Positions 1-8,567 of a stretch of DNA of 64,000 nucleotides are shown piece by piece. The DNA is from an uncultured Actinomycetes bacterium (GTDB lineage: Bacteria; Actinomycetota; CADDZG01; WHSQ01). Each line of letters begins with the position of its first letter. Position 1 is the stretch's first letter. Both the position numbers and the translations under genes were made by a program. Location: NCBI GenBank assembly GCA_937863385.1, contig CALMBW010000020.1, positions 372,001-436,000 on the forward strand, read 5' to 3'. Below the pieces are notes generated by a model. It saw nothing but the letters and a program-made list of their open reading frames with translations. It made no database searches and was not told the origin of the DNA.

Positions 1-1143
1 CATCGCCGATCTCTGGACCAGCTCGTAAGCCTGCTCTCGCTGGAGGGTGCCCTTGCCCAACAACGCCGTCAGCACCGATTGAGAGTGGACCAGGCCGAAG
101 GAGGCGTCCAGATTGGCAAGCATCCTGTCCTTGTCGACCACCAGACCGTCGATGACCCAGCGCATCTTGTCCATCATGTAGTCCAGCAAGACGCACGCGT
201 CGGCGAAAGTGACCCTCTCGACGCTGGAGTGACTGATGTCTCGCTCGTGCCACAACGCGATGTTCTCGAAGCCGGTCATGGCGTAGGCGCGCAGCAGACG
301 CGCCTGTCCACAGATGCGTTCGCAGATGATCGGGTTGCGCTTGTGGGGCATCGCCGATGAGCCCTTTTGGCCCTTGGCGAAGGGCTCGCGAGCCTCGCGT
401 ACCTCGGTGCGCTGCAAGTGGCGGATCTCTTGGGCGAGACGCTCGAGGCAAGCTCCTACGACGGCGATAGCCGAGAGCAACTCGGCATGGCGATCGCGCG
501 CCGTGACCTGTGTGGCGACCGGTTCGATGCTCAGCCCGAGACGCTCGCATACGTACGCCTCGACCTCTGGTTGCAACTGCGAATACGTACCGACCGCTCC
601 AGAGATCTTTCCGACCGCTACCGCGTCACGGGCTGCCCGAAGACGCTCCCGGCCCCGCGCTAGCTCGAACGCGTATCCCGCGAGCTTCAGACCGAATGTC
701 GTCGGTTCCGCGTGGATGCCGTGTGTGCGACCGACACACAGGGTCTCGCGATGCTCGACGGCCTTTTCTTTCACGGTCTGCGTGAGGCGCCCGATCCCCT
801 CAACCAAGAGGTCTCCTGCATCCCGCAGGGCCACAGCGGTCGCCGTATCCAAGACATCAGACGAGGTCATCCCGTAATGGATGTGGCGGCCTGCTTCGCC
901 GACGTTCTCCCGCACGTTCTCGACGAAAGCGACCACATCGTGATGACGAACCGCTTCGATCTCGGCGATACGTTCGACGTCGAAGGCGGCCTTCTCCTTG
1001 ATCTCGCTGAGGTCTTCGACGGGGACCTCTCCCAGGCGAACGCGCGCTTCGACGGCCAGCAGCTCTACGTCGAGCCAGCGAGAGAACTTCGCGCGCTCGG
1101 AGAAGATCGCCGCCATCTCTTCACGGCTGTACCTGGGGATCAC
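1..1143 (-). CDS. purB: adenylosuccinate lyase, C-terminus cut by window edge
   Basis: Adenylosuccinate lyase cleaves SAICAR to AICAR and adenylosuccinate to AMP in the cytosolic purine pathway. The reading frame is open from the window edge to a GTG at 1143, with AGGA a few bases upstream. It contains the fumarase/aspartase-superfamily signature S-S-A-M-P-H-K-R-N-P (encoded near 322-360) and the family segment HYGMTSSDVLDTA near residue 90. About 381 residues are visible; the extreme C-terminus lies outside. It sits 22 bp downstream of purE, the last visible gene of a leftward purine operon. The start is a non-ATG codon chosen by conservation of the N-terminus (VIPRYSREEM). Identification is firm. 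Confidence 0.95.
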   Translation of the reverse strand, partial: MIPRYSREEMAAIFSERAKFSRWLDVELLAVEARVRLGEVPVEDLSEIKEKAAFDVERIAEIEAVRHHDVVAFVENVRENVGEAGRHIHYGMTSSDVLDTATAVALRDAGDLLVEGIGRLTQTVKEKAVEHRETLCVGRTHGIHAEPTTFGLKLAGYAFELARGRERLRAARDAVAVGKISGAVGTYSQLQPEVEAYVCERLGLSIEPVATQVTARDRHAELLSAIAVVGACLERLAQEIRHLQRTEVREAREPFAKGQKGSSAMPHKRNPIICERICGQARLLRAYAMTGFENIALWHERDISHSSVERVTFADACVLLDYMMDKMRWVIDGLVVDKDRMLANLDASFGLVHSQSVLTALLGKGTLQREQAYELVQRSAM

Positions 1144-1165
1144 GAACGAATCCTACGAGGACGCA

Positions 1166-1630
1166 CTAGAGCTTTAGACCCTCGCTCATCTCGCGCTTGA
1201 AAGAGGCGAGCTTGTCCACGAGTGAGTCATCACCCGTGGCGAGTATCTGCACCGCCAGGACACCGGCGTTCTTGGCCCCACCTATGGCGACCGTGGCAAC
1301 CGGCACGCCCGGAGGCATCTGGACACAGGAATACAGCGCGTCGGCCCCAGCCAACGACTCTTGATAGAGGGGTACTCCGATCACCGGAAGGGTCGTATGG
1401 GCAGCGACCACACCAGGCAGGTGAGCAGCCAGCCCCGCCCCAGCGATGATCACCTTGAGGCCGCGATCGACAGCACTGGTGGCATAGTCGGACACACGCG
1501 CAGGCTTGCGGTGTGCAGACATGACTTCGATCTCGAACTCGACCTCGAAACGATCGAGGACCGCACCCGCCTTCTCCATCACCGGCAGGTCCGATTCACT
1601 ACCCATCACGATCCCAACCAACGCACTCAT
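1166..1630 (-). CDS. purE: N5-carboxyaminoimidazole ribonucleotide mutase
   Basis: Class I PurE (154 aa) converts N5-CAIR to CAIR in purine synthesis. Visible motifs are GSESDLPVM near residue 10, MSAHRKP near residue 40 and the AGAGLAAHLPG loop that closes over the substrate. The ATG at 1630 overlaps the purD stop (ATGA), so translation is probably coupled. A longer in-frame extension upstream to 1942 runs through purD in another frame and is not coding. No purK is visible; it may lie elsewhere. Confidence 0.96.
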   Translation of the reverse strand: MSALVGIVMGSESDLPVMEKAGAVLDRFEVEFEIEVMSAHRKPARVSDYATSAVDRGLKVIIAGAGLAAHLPGVVAAHTTLPVIGVPLYQESLAGADALYSCVQMPPGVPVATVAIGGAKNAGVLAVQILATGDDSLVDKLASFKREMSEGLKL

Positions 1631-2907
1631 GAAGTCTCCTTTTCCTGTGCCCGCGCCGCGATATCGGTGCGCATGTGTTTTCCATCGAACGAGATGAGTT
1701 CTGCTGCTGCATATGCCTTGGTTCGTGCAACCGAAAATGTATTGCCGAGGGCGCTGACGGCAAGCACGCGGCCCCCAGAAGTTACGAGCCGGTCCGAGTC
1801 GCGTCTGGTGCCCGCGTGGAAGACGGCGACATCCGGACTTCGCGCCGCCTCCTCGATCCCGGTTATCTCGACACCCGTTCCGTATGGGCCGGGATACCCC
1901 TTCGAGGCGAGCACCACCGAAACGCAGGTGTCGGTGGACCACTTAACGTCCACGCCAGACACGTCACCGCTGGCGCATGCCGCACAGATCGAGCCCAGGT
2001 CGGTCTGCAAACGCGGGATCAGGGCCTGGGTCTCGGGGTCCCCGAAACGCGCGTTGAACTCGATCACTTTCGGGCCCTTCGAGGTCAAGGCGACCCCTGC
2101 GTAGAGTGCCCCAACGAACGGCGTTCCGCGCCGGGACAGTTCTGCGACCATCGGTTGGATGACTTCACTCTTGATCTCTTCACAGACATCAAGGGGACAA
2201 ACAGGCACCGGGCTGTAGGACCCCATGCCACCGGTGTTGGGTCCTAGATCACCATCCGCGACGCGCTTGTAGTCCTGTGCAGGCTCGCAAACGATGGCGT
2301 TTCGTCCGTCGACGAATGCGATCAAGGAAGCTTCTTGTCCATCGAGGAACTCTTCGATCAGCACGCGGTTCCCGGCATCACCGAACACACCCCGCACCAA
2401 TCGGTCCTCGATCGCCTCGATCGCCTCGGCTCGATCCCCTGTGACCACGACACCTTTACCGGCCGCAAGTCCGTCGGCCTTGATGACGTAAGGGGGGCCG
2501 AGTTCGTCGATGTAGGCGACGGCACTGTGAGGCTCACCGAACACCCGTGAGCTCCCCGTCGGGATCCCGGCCGCTTCCATCAGTTCCTTCGCATGAGCCT
2601 TCGAACCCTCCACCCAGGCAGCCCCTGCCGAAGGCCCGAACACCTTGATCCCGGCCTCGGTCAAGTGATCGGCAACCCCCGCGACGAGGGGAGCTTCGGG
2701 GCCGATCACGACCAAGTCGGCCGCGAACCCCCGAGCCGTGTCCAGGACCGCCGAAGCATCTTCGATATCGAGCGGCGTCACTTCGGCGAGAGTCTCCATC
2801 CCAGGGTTTCCCGGAGCACAAAGGAGTTCCGTCACCGATGGGGCCCTCGACAATCCCCACGCAAGCGCGTTCTCACGTCCTCCCGAACCGAGTACGAGAA
2901 CCCTCAC
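1627..2907 (-). CDS. purD: phosphoribosylamine-glycine ligase (GAR synthetase)
   Basis: PurD (426 aa) joins glycine to phosphoribosylamine with ATP. The N-terminus has the G-S-G-G-R-E loop (7-12). The ATP-grasp core contains KADGLAAGKGV (143-153) and a GPNTGGMGSYSP segment near 225. Length is normal for the family. The start is GTG at 2907, overlapping the purA stop by four bases (GTGA); the 3' end overlaps purE by four bases. These tight overlaps support one transcript from dodecin to purB. Confidence 0.97.
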   Translation of the reverse strand: MRVLVLGSGGRENALAWGLSRAPSVTELLCAPGNPGMETLAEVTPLDIEDASAVLDTARGFAADLVVIGPEAPLVAGVADHLTEAGIKVFGPSAGAAWVEGSKAHAKELMEAAGIPTGSSRVFGEPHSAVAYIDELGPPYVIKADGLAAGKGVVVTGDRAEAIEAIEDRLVRGVFGDAGNRVLIEEFLDGQEASLIAFVDGRNAIVCEPAQDYKRVADGDLGPNTGGMGSYSPVPVCPLDVCEEIKSEVIQPMVAELSRRGTPFVGALYAGVALTSKGPKVIEFNARFGDPETQALIPRLQTDLGSICAACASGDVSGVDVKWSTDTCVSVVLASKGYPGPYGTGVEITGIEEAARSPDVAVFHAGTRRDSDRLVTSGGRVLAVSALGNTFSVARTKAYAAAELISFDGKHMRTDIAARAQEKETS

Positions 2908-4190
2908 GTCTGAACGTCCGCCATCTTGACCACTTCGTCACGGCCGGGACCTACCGATGCCCACGAGATCGGGGTCCCCACCAGGCGCTCCACCGCCTCC
3001 AGATACGAGCGGGCCGTCTTGGGGAGATCCTCCAGCTCACGGCACTTGGTGATGTCGGTGCGCCACCCGGGAAAGGACTCGAACACCGGCTCGCATTTGT
3101 TGAAGATCGTTTGGTTGGGTGGGAAAACGTCGTAGCGCTCGCCTTGGTACTCGTACGCAACGCAGACCTTGATCTCGTCGAACTCCGAAAGGACGTCGAG
3201 CTTGGTTACAACGAGCTCCGTGAGTGTGTTCAGTCGCGCTGCGTACCTTCCGGCCACCGCATCCAACCAGCCGCACCGTCGCTTGCGTCCGGTCGTCGTT
3301 CCGTACTCGCGTCCGACCTCGACAAGAACCTCTGCGTCGGTCGGATCCGCCTCTGAGGGAAATGGCCCAGAGCCCACTCGAGTGCAATAGGCCTTGGTGA
3401 TCCCGATGATGCGGTCGATGTCGCGCGGCCCCACCCCGGCACCCGGACCGGCACCTCCCGCGATGGGGTTCGACGACGTGACGAACGGATAGGTGCCGTG
3501 GTCGAGATCAAGCATCGTTGCTTGGGCACCCTCGAACATCACGCTCTGTCCGGCATCCAGCGCGCGCTGCACGAGAAGAACAGTGTCCTCGATATATGGG
3601 CGAAGTCGTTCCGCGTACGCTAGGTACTCCTCGGTCACTTCTTTGGGGTCTATCGGCAGCCGCCCATAGACGCGCGTCAACAGAAGGTTCTTCTCCTTCA
3701 TCGCTACGGCGAGCTTCTCGGTGAAGATCTTCGGATCGAGCAAGTCCTGCACGCGCAATCCGATGCGAGCTGCCTTATCCGCGTACGTCGGACCGATCCC
3801 GCGCTTGGTCGTACCGAGCCGGTTCTTGCCGAGCCTGCGCTCGGTGACCATGTCCAATTCCAAGTGGTACGGCATGATCAGGTGAGCGTTGCCGGACAGC
3901 TTCAGACGAGACACATCGATCCCGCGACTTGCAAGTTGATCCATCTCTTCCAGCAAGACGCTGGGGTTGACTACGACCCCGGGGCCGATCACGGGGGTGC
4001 AGTGTTCGTAGAGGATCCCGGTCGGGATCAGGTGCAAGGCATAGCGCTCGTCTCCAACGACGATCGTGTGGCCCGCATTGTTGCCCCCTTGGTAGCGGAC
4101 GACGACATCGGTGGTGCTGGCGAGAAGGTCCGTGACCTTCCCCTTGCCCTCGTCACCCCATTGGATGCCAACGAGAGCTATGCCCGGCAT
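2904..4190 (-). CDS. purA: adenylosuccinate synthetase
   Basis: PurA (428 aa) makes adenylosuccinate from IMP, aspartate and GTP. The N-terminal GDEGKGK phosphate loop (12-18) and NNAGHT (37-42), which carries the catalytic histidine, are intact, and the RCGWLDAVA segment is present in the C-terminal half. The ATG at 4190 is preceded by AGGAGA, which overlaps the end of the dodecin gene 8 bp upstream. An in-frame extension to 4355 passes through dodecin and is rejected. Confidence 0.97.
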   Translation of the reverse strand: MPGIALVGIQWGDEGKGKVTDLLASTTDVVVRYQGGNNAGHTIVVGDERYALHLIPTGILYEHCTPVIGPGVVVNPSVLLEEMDQLASRGIDVSRLKLSGNAHLIMPYHLELDMVTERRLGKNRLGTTKRGIGPTYADKAARIGLRVQDLLDPKIFTEKLAVAMKEKNLLLTRVYGRLPIDPKEVTEEYLAYAERLRPYIEDTVLLVQRALDAGQSVMFEGAQATMLDLDHGTYPFVTSSNPIAGGAGPGAGVGPRDIDRIIGITKAYCTRVGSGPFPSEADPTDAEVLVEVGREYGTTTGRKRRCGWLDAVAGRYAARLNTLTELVVTKLDVLSEFDEIKVCVAYEYQGERYDVFPPNQTIFNKCEPVFESFPGWRTDITKCRELEDLPKTARSYLEAVERLVGTPISWASVGPGRDEVVKMADVQT

Positions 4191-4198
4191 GGCTTCTC

Positions 4199-4402
4199 CT
4201 AGCGCTCGATCCGGAACTTGATCCGGACGTGGGTCAGATACTCCGAGATCTGTCCGTCGGAAACGGTGCACGACGTATCTACAACGTCCATACCGGTTAT
4301 CCCGCGGATAGTGCGCGACGCCTCGTCGAGTGCCTGTTGAGCGGCGTCTCTCCACGATTCGTTGGAGACGCCTACGAGATCGATGGTCTTTATCACTGCC
4401 AT
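4199..4402 (-). CDS. dodecin-family flavin/CoA-binding protein
   Basis: This 67-aa protein matches the dodecin fold: a beta strand (MAVIKTIDLVG), one amphipathic helix with SWRDAAQQALDEAS, and two further strands ending in V-R-I-K-F-R-I. Dodecins form hollow dodecamers that store or buffer flavins, and in some actinobacteria bind CoA. The start is ATG at 4402, with GGGAG a few bases upstream. It is the first gene of the purine operon, with only 8 bp to purA. The cofactor bound here cannot be told from sequence alone. Confidence 0.88.
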   Translation of the reverse strand: MAVIKTIDLVGVSNESWRDAAQQALDEASRTIRGITGMDVVDTSCTVSDGQISEYLTHVRIKFRIER

Positions 4403-4578
4403 GGCTCCCACCTCTTTCCCAGGTCTGCTCGCCGGCGGCAACGATACCCGCAGCCCCGGCCGGTAGAGCCCGGACAGGTACTTCCCTCCAAGGTGCTTGC
4501 TCTATATCGTTTCCTTGGTGGCTCTGCTAAGGAGATCGCGTTCCGCGCGACGGTCGAGCCTCGCGGAGGTGTACGAGG

Positions 4579-5070
4579 GTGGATATGAATCGCCTCTCTA
4601 GGGGGGAGCAGCTCATGCTTGGCTGCAGCGGTCTCCTCCTGATCACGTCTTTCTTGGATCTCTGGAGTAAGTACGAGTTCTCCGGAGGGGGCATCGTAGA
4701 AGGGAACACCGTCCGGGGCAGTGCCTGGAACTCGTACTCGTTCGCAGGCAAGATGATGGTGTTGTGCGCCCTGGCTACCGTCGTGGTCCTTGGGATCAAG
4801 GCTTTCCAAGCCGGCTTCGAGCTTCCGTCGGTAGCTCACGTTGCCTTGGGCGGAGCAACCTTCGCCTTTTTGCTGTTGATGCTCATCATGGGCCCCGAAG
4901 ACGGTGGGCTCGGTGGGGTAGCAAGCGAACTGGCCGGACTCGAGATCAGCAGGGGGCTGTTCCTATTCGTCGGGATCTTGCTGGGGGCCGGGGTGCTCGG
5001 TGGAGCACTGATGCACAAGGGGATCGCCCCAACACCAACGGGTGGAACCACACCTCCTCCGGCAGTCTGA
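4579..5070 (+). CDS. four-helix membrane protein of unknown function
   Basis: Unrecognised 163-aa protein. Four hydrophobic segments are visible at about residues 12-29, 59-73, 87-104 and 126-144, with a short charged stretch (GPEDGG) between the third and fourth and a proline/threonine-rich cytoplasmic or periplasmic tail (PTPTGGTTPPP). The start is GTG at 4579, 8 nt after GGAGGT; ATG at 4585 is an alternative. It is transcribed away from the dodecin-purine operon and is followed at once by a strong terminator hairpin, so it looks monocistronic. Confidence 0.75.
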   Translation: MDMNRLSRGEQLMLGCSGLLLITSFLDLWSKYEFSGGGIVEGNTVRGSAWNSYSFAGKMMVLCALATVVVLGIKAFQAGFELPSVAHVALGGATFAFLLLMLIMGPEDGGLGGVASELAGLEISRGLFLFVGILLGAGVLGGALMHKGIAPTPTGGTTPPPAV

Positions 5071-5083
5071 GAGCTGAACCTCC

Positions 5084-5114
5084 AACGCACGGGCGACGCT
5101 TTCGCCCGTGCGTT
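5084..5114 (+). terminator. intrinsic terminator after the 4579-5070 gene
   Basis: A perfect 13-bp stem (AACGCACGGGCGA at 5084-5096 and its complement at 5102-5114) encloses a 5-nt loop (CGCTT) and is followed by a T-rich GTTGTGTCTTG stretch. It begins 13 bp after the stop codon of the upstream membrane protein. Confidence 0.8.
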
Positions 5115-5170
5115 GTTGTGTCTTGCATTGCGCTTTAGTCTGGCCTACCGACGTCAACCTGGAGTGAGAG

Positions 5171-5746
5171 ATGCCTGAGATCGATACCGAATTGTTCCAA
5201 ACGATCGTGCTGGGTGGGCTTGCACTGATCCTGTTGATCCTGCTTCTGACCATCAACTCGGTCGGCAAGCTCAAGAAGTCGATCCAGGAAGGCATCAAGG
5301 CGGCTCCGGCGGAAGCTCACACCCAGAGCCCCGTAGCGACCACCGCCGAGCAGCAGCCAGTGGCCTCTTACGACGAGCCGTGGGGTTCGACGCAGCAGCA
5401 GGCTCCTGCCCCGACTTTCGAGATGCCGGCGGTCTCCACGCCGGCTCCGGTAGCTGCCGCTCAAGCGATCCCCGAAGAGCAACCCTTCGAGCGCGACGGC
5501 CGGTGGTGGTTCAAGCGGGGAGACGAACTTCTGGTCTACGACGAGCAGACCGGTCAATGGCAGCCCGCTCCGGCGAACAACCCCATATCCCAAAGCACGG
5601 CCCCCGCCGGGATGCAGCCTGCGGGTGTGGTAGGTGGGACTCAGCCATCTGGCGAGAGTGGCGGCTTCTGGAAGTGCACCTCATGCGGCGCCGTCAACGG
5701 TTCGACATCGGCCACCTGCCGCATGTGCTTCGCCGCTCGCCCCTAA
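5171..5746 (+). CDS. membrane-anchored protein with C-terminal RanBP2-type zinc finger
   Basis: 191-aa protein with no assigned function. A hydrophobic helix spans about residues 7-27, followed by a basic KLKKS stretch, then a long Pro/Ala/Gln-rich linker (about 40-100). A conserved-looking block follows (RDGRWWFKRGDELLVYDE, about 113-130). At the C-terminus the pattern W-x-C-x2-C-x3-N-x6-C-x2-C (W167, C169, C172, N176, C183, C186) matches the RanBP2/Npl4 zinc-finger family, which in eukaryotes binds RNA or ubiquitin and is scattered in bacteria. Membrane tethering of such a ribbon suggests a scaffold or adaptor role, which is inference. Confidence 0.75.
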   Translation: MPEIDTELFQTIVLGGLALILLILLLTINSVGKLKKSIQEGIKAAPAEAHTQSPVATTAEQQPVASYDEPWGSTQQQAPAPTFEMPAVSTPAPVAAAQAIPEEQPFERDGRWWFKRGDELLVYDEQTGQWQPAPANNPISQSTAPAGMQPAGVVGGTQPSGESGGFWKCTSCGAVNGSTSATCRMCFAARP

Positions 5747-5815
5747 CTCTCCAAGAGCAACTCCCGGCCCAAGTCGCCGGATGACCCTCCCTTTCTTCGC
5801 CGAGACGTGAGGGGC

Positions 5816-6112
5816 TTAGGTGTTGCGGGGCGAGTCTGCGGCCCAGCGTTCGATATGACGGGCTAATCCTGGCACTGAGGGATCGCGACCGGCGGCCGTG
5901 CCGGCGATGAGGAACAGCCACAGCAAGACTCCGGCAACGAAGACCATGCGGGTTGCAGTCGCTGAGACCCAAGATGCCGCGTAGATGAGTACCGGCCACG
6001 CCACTCCAAGAAGCACGGCTTGGATGCCATGGAATCGAGCGCGTGCAGAGTCGCCGGCAAAGTAGGCGATCATGCCCGTCACAGGCAGAAGCAGGTAAGC
6101 AAGAGCGGCCAT
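5816..6112 (-). CDS. small DUF4870/Tic20-like membrane protein
   Basis: 98-aa protein with three hydrophobic segments. The pattern AALAYLLLPVTGMIAYF followed by ARFHGIQAVLLG is typical of the DUF4870/Tic20-like family, whose members are small integral membrane proteins of unknown function. The ATG at 6112 fits the conserved N-terminus; longer in-frame starts would run into the oppositely transcribed gene at 6136. It lies head-to-head with that gene, with 23 bp between the starts. Confidence 0.7.
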   Translation of the reverse strand: MAALAYLLLPVTGMIAYFAGDSARARFHGIQAVLLGVAWPVLIYAASWVSATATRMVFVAGVLLWLFLIAGTAAGRDPSVPGLARHIERWAADSPRNT

Positions 6113-6135
6113 GTCAGGCAGTTTAGGTTGAACGC

Positions 6136-8115
6136 ATGCCCAACCGGCTTTCCACCGAGACATCTCCTTACCTGCTCCAACACGCAACCAATCCCGTCGA
6201 TTGGTTCCCATGGGGTGACGACGCACTAGATGAGGCTCTGCGACGGGACGTTCCGATCCTGTTGTCGATCGGCTACGCAGCCTGTCACTGGTGCCATGTT
6301 ATGGAGAGGGAATCTTTCGAGGATCCCGCCGTGGCCGAGCTGATGAACGCCAACTTCGTGTCCGTGAAGGTCGATCGCGAAGAACGTCCGGACATCGATG
6401 CCGTCTACATGGAGGCCGTTCAGGCGATGACCGGTCACGGTGGGTGGCCCATGACGGTATTCCTGACACCGGAAGGGGCACCTTTCTTCGGAGGGACGTA
6501 CTTTCCCCCGCAAGACCGGCACGGTCTCCCTGGCTTCAGCAAGCTGCTGCTTGCGATATCGGAAGCATGGAAACAGCGACGCGCGGAGGTCGAGGGTCAA
6601 GGACGCAAGTTGATAGACCACATGGGCTCGCTACTGAAACTGACCGCCTCTCAAGAAGAGATCCCTGCATCGCTGCTCAAAGACGCTGTGGCGCAACTCG
6701 CAGCTACTTATGATCCAACCCACGGTGGTTTCGGCGGCGCGCCGAAATTCCCACAACCCATGATCGTCGACCTGCTGCTACGTCTCTCTAAGGACGATGG
6801 AGCGGCAGCAGAGATGGCGCGCACGACGTTGGACTCGATGGCCGCTGGTGGGATGTACGACCAGCTCGGTGGCGGATTCGCCCGTTACTCCGTAGACGCT
6901 TCGTGGACGGTCCCGCACTTCGAAAAGATGCTCTACGACAACGCTCAGCTGCTCCGCACCTATGCGAGGGCGCACTTGGTCTTTGGCTCCGAGCGCTATC
7001 GGAACGTAGCGCGCAGCACCGCCGCTTGGATGCTTTCCGAGATGCGCGATCAGACCGGGGGCTTCTACTCGTCGTTGGATGCCGACTCCGAGGGGGTGGA
7101 GGGTCTCTACTACGTCTGGAGTATCGATGAAGTGAACAGAGCTGCCGGATCTGACGCGCAGGCCGTGATCGAGCACTACGGCATGACTCCGGACGGCAAC
7201 TTCGAGGGAAAGAACATCCCGGTCTACACCGGCCCTCCGTCCGACCCGGCGGCGATCGAGCGCGGCACCGAGGCTCTGTTGCAGGCGCGGCGCAAGCGCG
7301 TCCCACCGGCGACGGACACGAAGGTCCTCAGTGCCTGGAACGGACTCGCCATCTCTGCGCTGGCTGAGTCGGGAGCATCTTTAGGCGAGCCGGACTGGAT
7401 CGCTGCTGCGTCTCAAGCCATGCGGGCGATCCTTGATCTGTCGCGCATCGATGGACGATTGATGCGCTCGTATCGTGATGGGGTCGTCAAGCACCTTGGC
7501 TTCGCCGAAGACTACGCTTTCGTTCTCGAAGGATGTCTTGCCTTGTTCGAAGCGACCGGCGAACCGCAGTGGCTAGAAGAGGCCTGCTGGGCGGCAGACT
7601 CCGCCATCGAGCTGTTCCTGGATCACGAGAAGGGTGGGTTCTTCACCACAGGTAACGACGCCGAGCGCCTGGTTATCCGAAACAAAGAGCTGTTGGACAA
7701 CGCGGTCCCTGCAGCGAACTCTGTTTTCGCCATGGAACTCCAGCGTCTGGCCGCACTGACAGGCGATCGTTCCTACGAAGAAGTCGCCGCCGGCATCCTC
7801 AGTGCGGTAGCGAAGCTGGCCGCCCAGAACCCCTTGGCTTTCGGACATCTTCTCGGAGCGGTCGACCTCTACCATTCGGAAGGACTTGAGATCGTGATCG
7901 TGGGAGCTGCTAGCGACGAGCTCGTTGCAGAGGTGCACGATCGTTTCCTACCCAACAGTGTCTTGATCGTTGCTCGCGAGGCAGGCGCGAACTACTCTCC
8001 ATTGCTCGAGGGTCGCGGACCGATCGATGGACGAGCAGCGGCTTACGTCTGCGTCCGAGGGGTTTGCGACCGGCCGGTGACAGATCCCCAGGCTCTGGCG
8101 TCGAGGCTCGGCTGA
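6136..8115 (+). CDS. YyaL/SSP411-type thioredoxin-domain protein (DUF255)
   Basis: 659-aa protein of the widespread YyaL/spermatogenesis-associated protein 20 family. The first 160 residues are a thioredoxin-like DUF255 domain ([21 protein letters not shown], with redox motif C50-H-W-C53). The rest is an alpha/alpha-toroid resembling N-acylglucosamine epimerase/six-hairpin glycosidases, with [13 protein letters not shown] and [13 protein letters not shown] segments. The biochemical role of the family is not settled. Its stop codon overlaps the arfB start (TGATG), so the two are cotranslated. Confidence 0.9.
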   Translation: MPNRLSTETSPYLLQHATNPVDWFPWGDDALDEALRRDVPILLSIGYAACHWCHVMERESFEDPAVAELMNANFVSVKVDREERPDIDAVYMEAVQAMTGHGGWPMTVFLTPEGAPFFGGTYFPPQDRHGLPGFSKLLLAISEAWKQRRAEVEGQGRKLIDHMGSLLKLTASQEEIPASLLKDAVAQLAATYDPTHGGFGGAPKFPQPMIVDLLLRLSKDDGAAAEMARTTLDSMAAGGMYDQLGGGFARYSVDASWTVPHFEKMLYDNAQLLRTYARAHLVFGSERYRNVARSTAAWMLSEMRDQTGGFYSSLDADSEGVEGLYYVWSIDEVNRAAGSDAQAVIEHYGMTPDGNFEGKNIPVYTGPPSDPAAIERGTEALLQARRKRVPPATDTKVLSAWNGLAISALAESGASLGEPDWIAAASQAMRAILDLSRIDGRLMRSYRDGVVKHLGFAEDYAFVLEGCLALFEATGEPQWLEEACWAADSAIELFLDHEKGGFFTTGNDAERLVIRNKELLDNAVPAANSVFAMELQRLAALTGDRSYEEVAAGILSAVAKLAAQNPLAFGHLLGAVDLYHSEGLEIVIVGAASDELVAEVHDRFLPNSVLIVAREAGANYSPLLEGRGPIDGRAAAYVCVRGVCDRPVTDPQALASRLG

Positions 8116-8540
8116 TGGCCGATGTGCGCGTGAGCCGGACCCTCACCATCCCCGACTCGGAGCTTCGGATGCGCTTCACCACTTCGGGGGGGCCGGGAGG
8201 TCAACATGCGAACAAGTCCTCCACACGAGTGGAACTGCTCTGGAACGTGGACGGATCGGCCGTGCTCGGGCCCCGGCAGCGCGCCAGGATCAAGGGAGCT
8301 CTGAAGCGGCGCATCGATTCAAGCGGCGATCTCCACCTGGTTTCCGACATCCACAGGTCGCAGATGCGCAACCGGGTCGAAGTCGAGGCCCGGCTGGGCC
8401 AACTGTTGGCGCAAGCGCTAGCTCCGACCAAGAGCCGAGTCGCAACCAAACCTTCCCGCTCGGCCGTGCAGCGACGCATCGACAACAAGAAGAAGCGCGG
8501 CGACATCAAACGATCACGCGCGAAGAGGTGGGAGGACTAA
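8115..8540 (+). CDS. arfB: alternative ribosome-rescue factor ArfB (YaeJ-type peptidyl-tRNA hydrolase)
   Basis: 141-aa class-I release-factor-like protein. GGQ (28-30, in SGGPGGQHANK) is the peptidyl-tRNA hydrolysing loop. There is no codon-recognition domain, and the C-terminal tail is rich in Lys/Arg (NKKKRGDIKRSRAKRW), as in ArfB, where it occupies the empty mRNA channel of stalled ribosomes. The ATG shares one base with the stop of the upstream gene. It converges with the gene at 8568. Confidence 0.93.
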   Translation: MADVRVSRTLTIPDSELRMRFTTSGGPGGQHANKSSTRVELLWNVDGSAVLGPRQRARIKGALKRRIDSSGDLHLVSDIHRSQMRNRVEVEARLGQLLAQALAPTKSRVATKPSRSAVQRRIDNKKKRGDIKRSRAKRWED

Positions 8541-8567
8541 GGTCGCCAAAAGGGCACCAGACGCGTC

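Noticed and set aside
1631-1942. In-frame upstream extension of purE
   Set aside because: It lies within purD in another frame; the PurE N-terminus (MSALVGIVMGSESD) sets the start at 1630.
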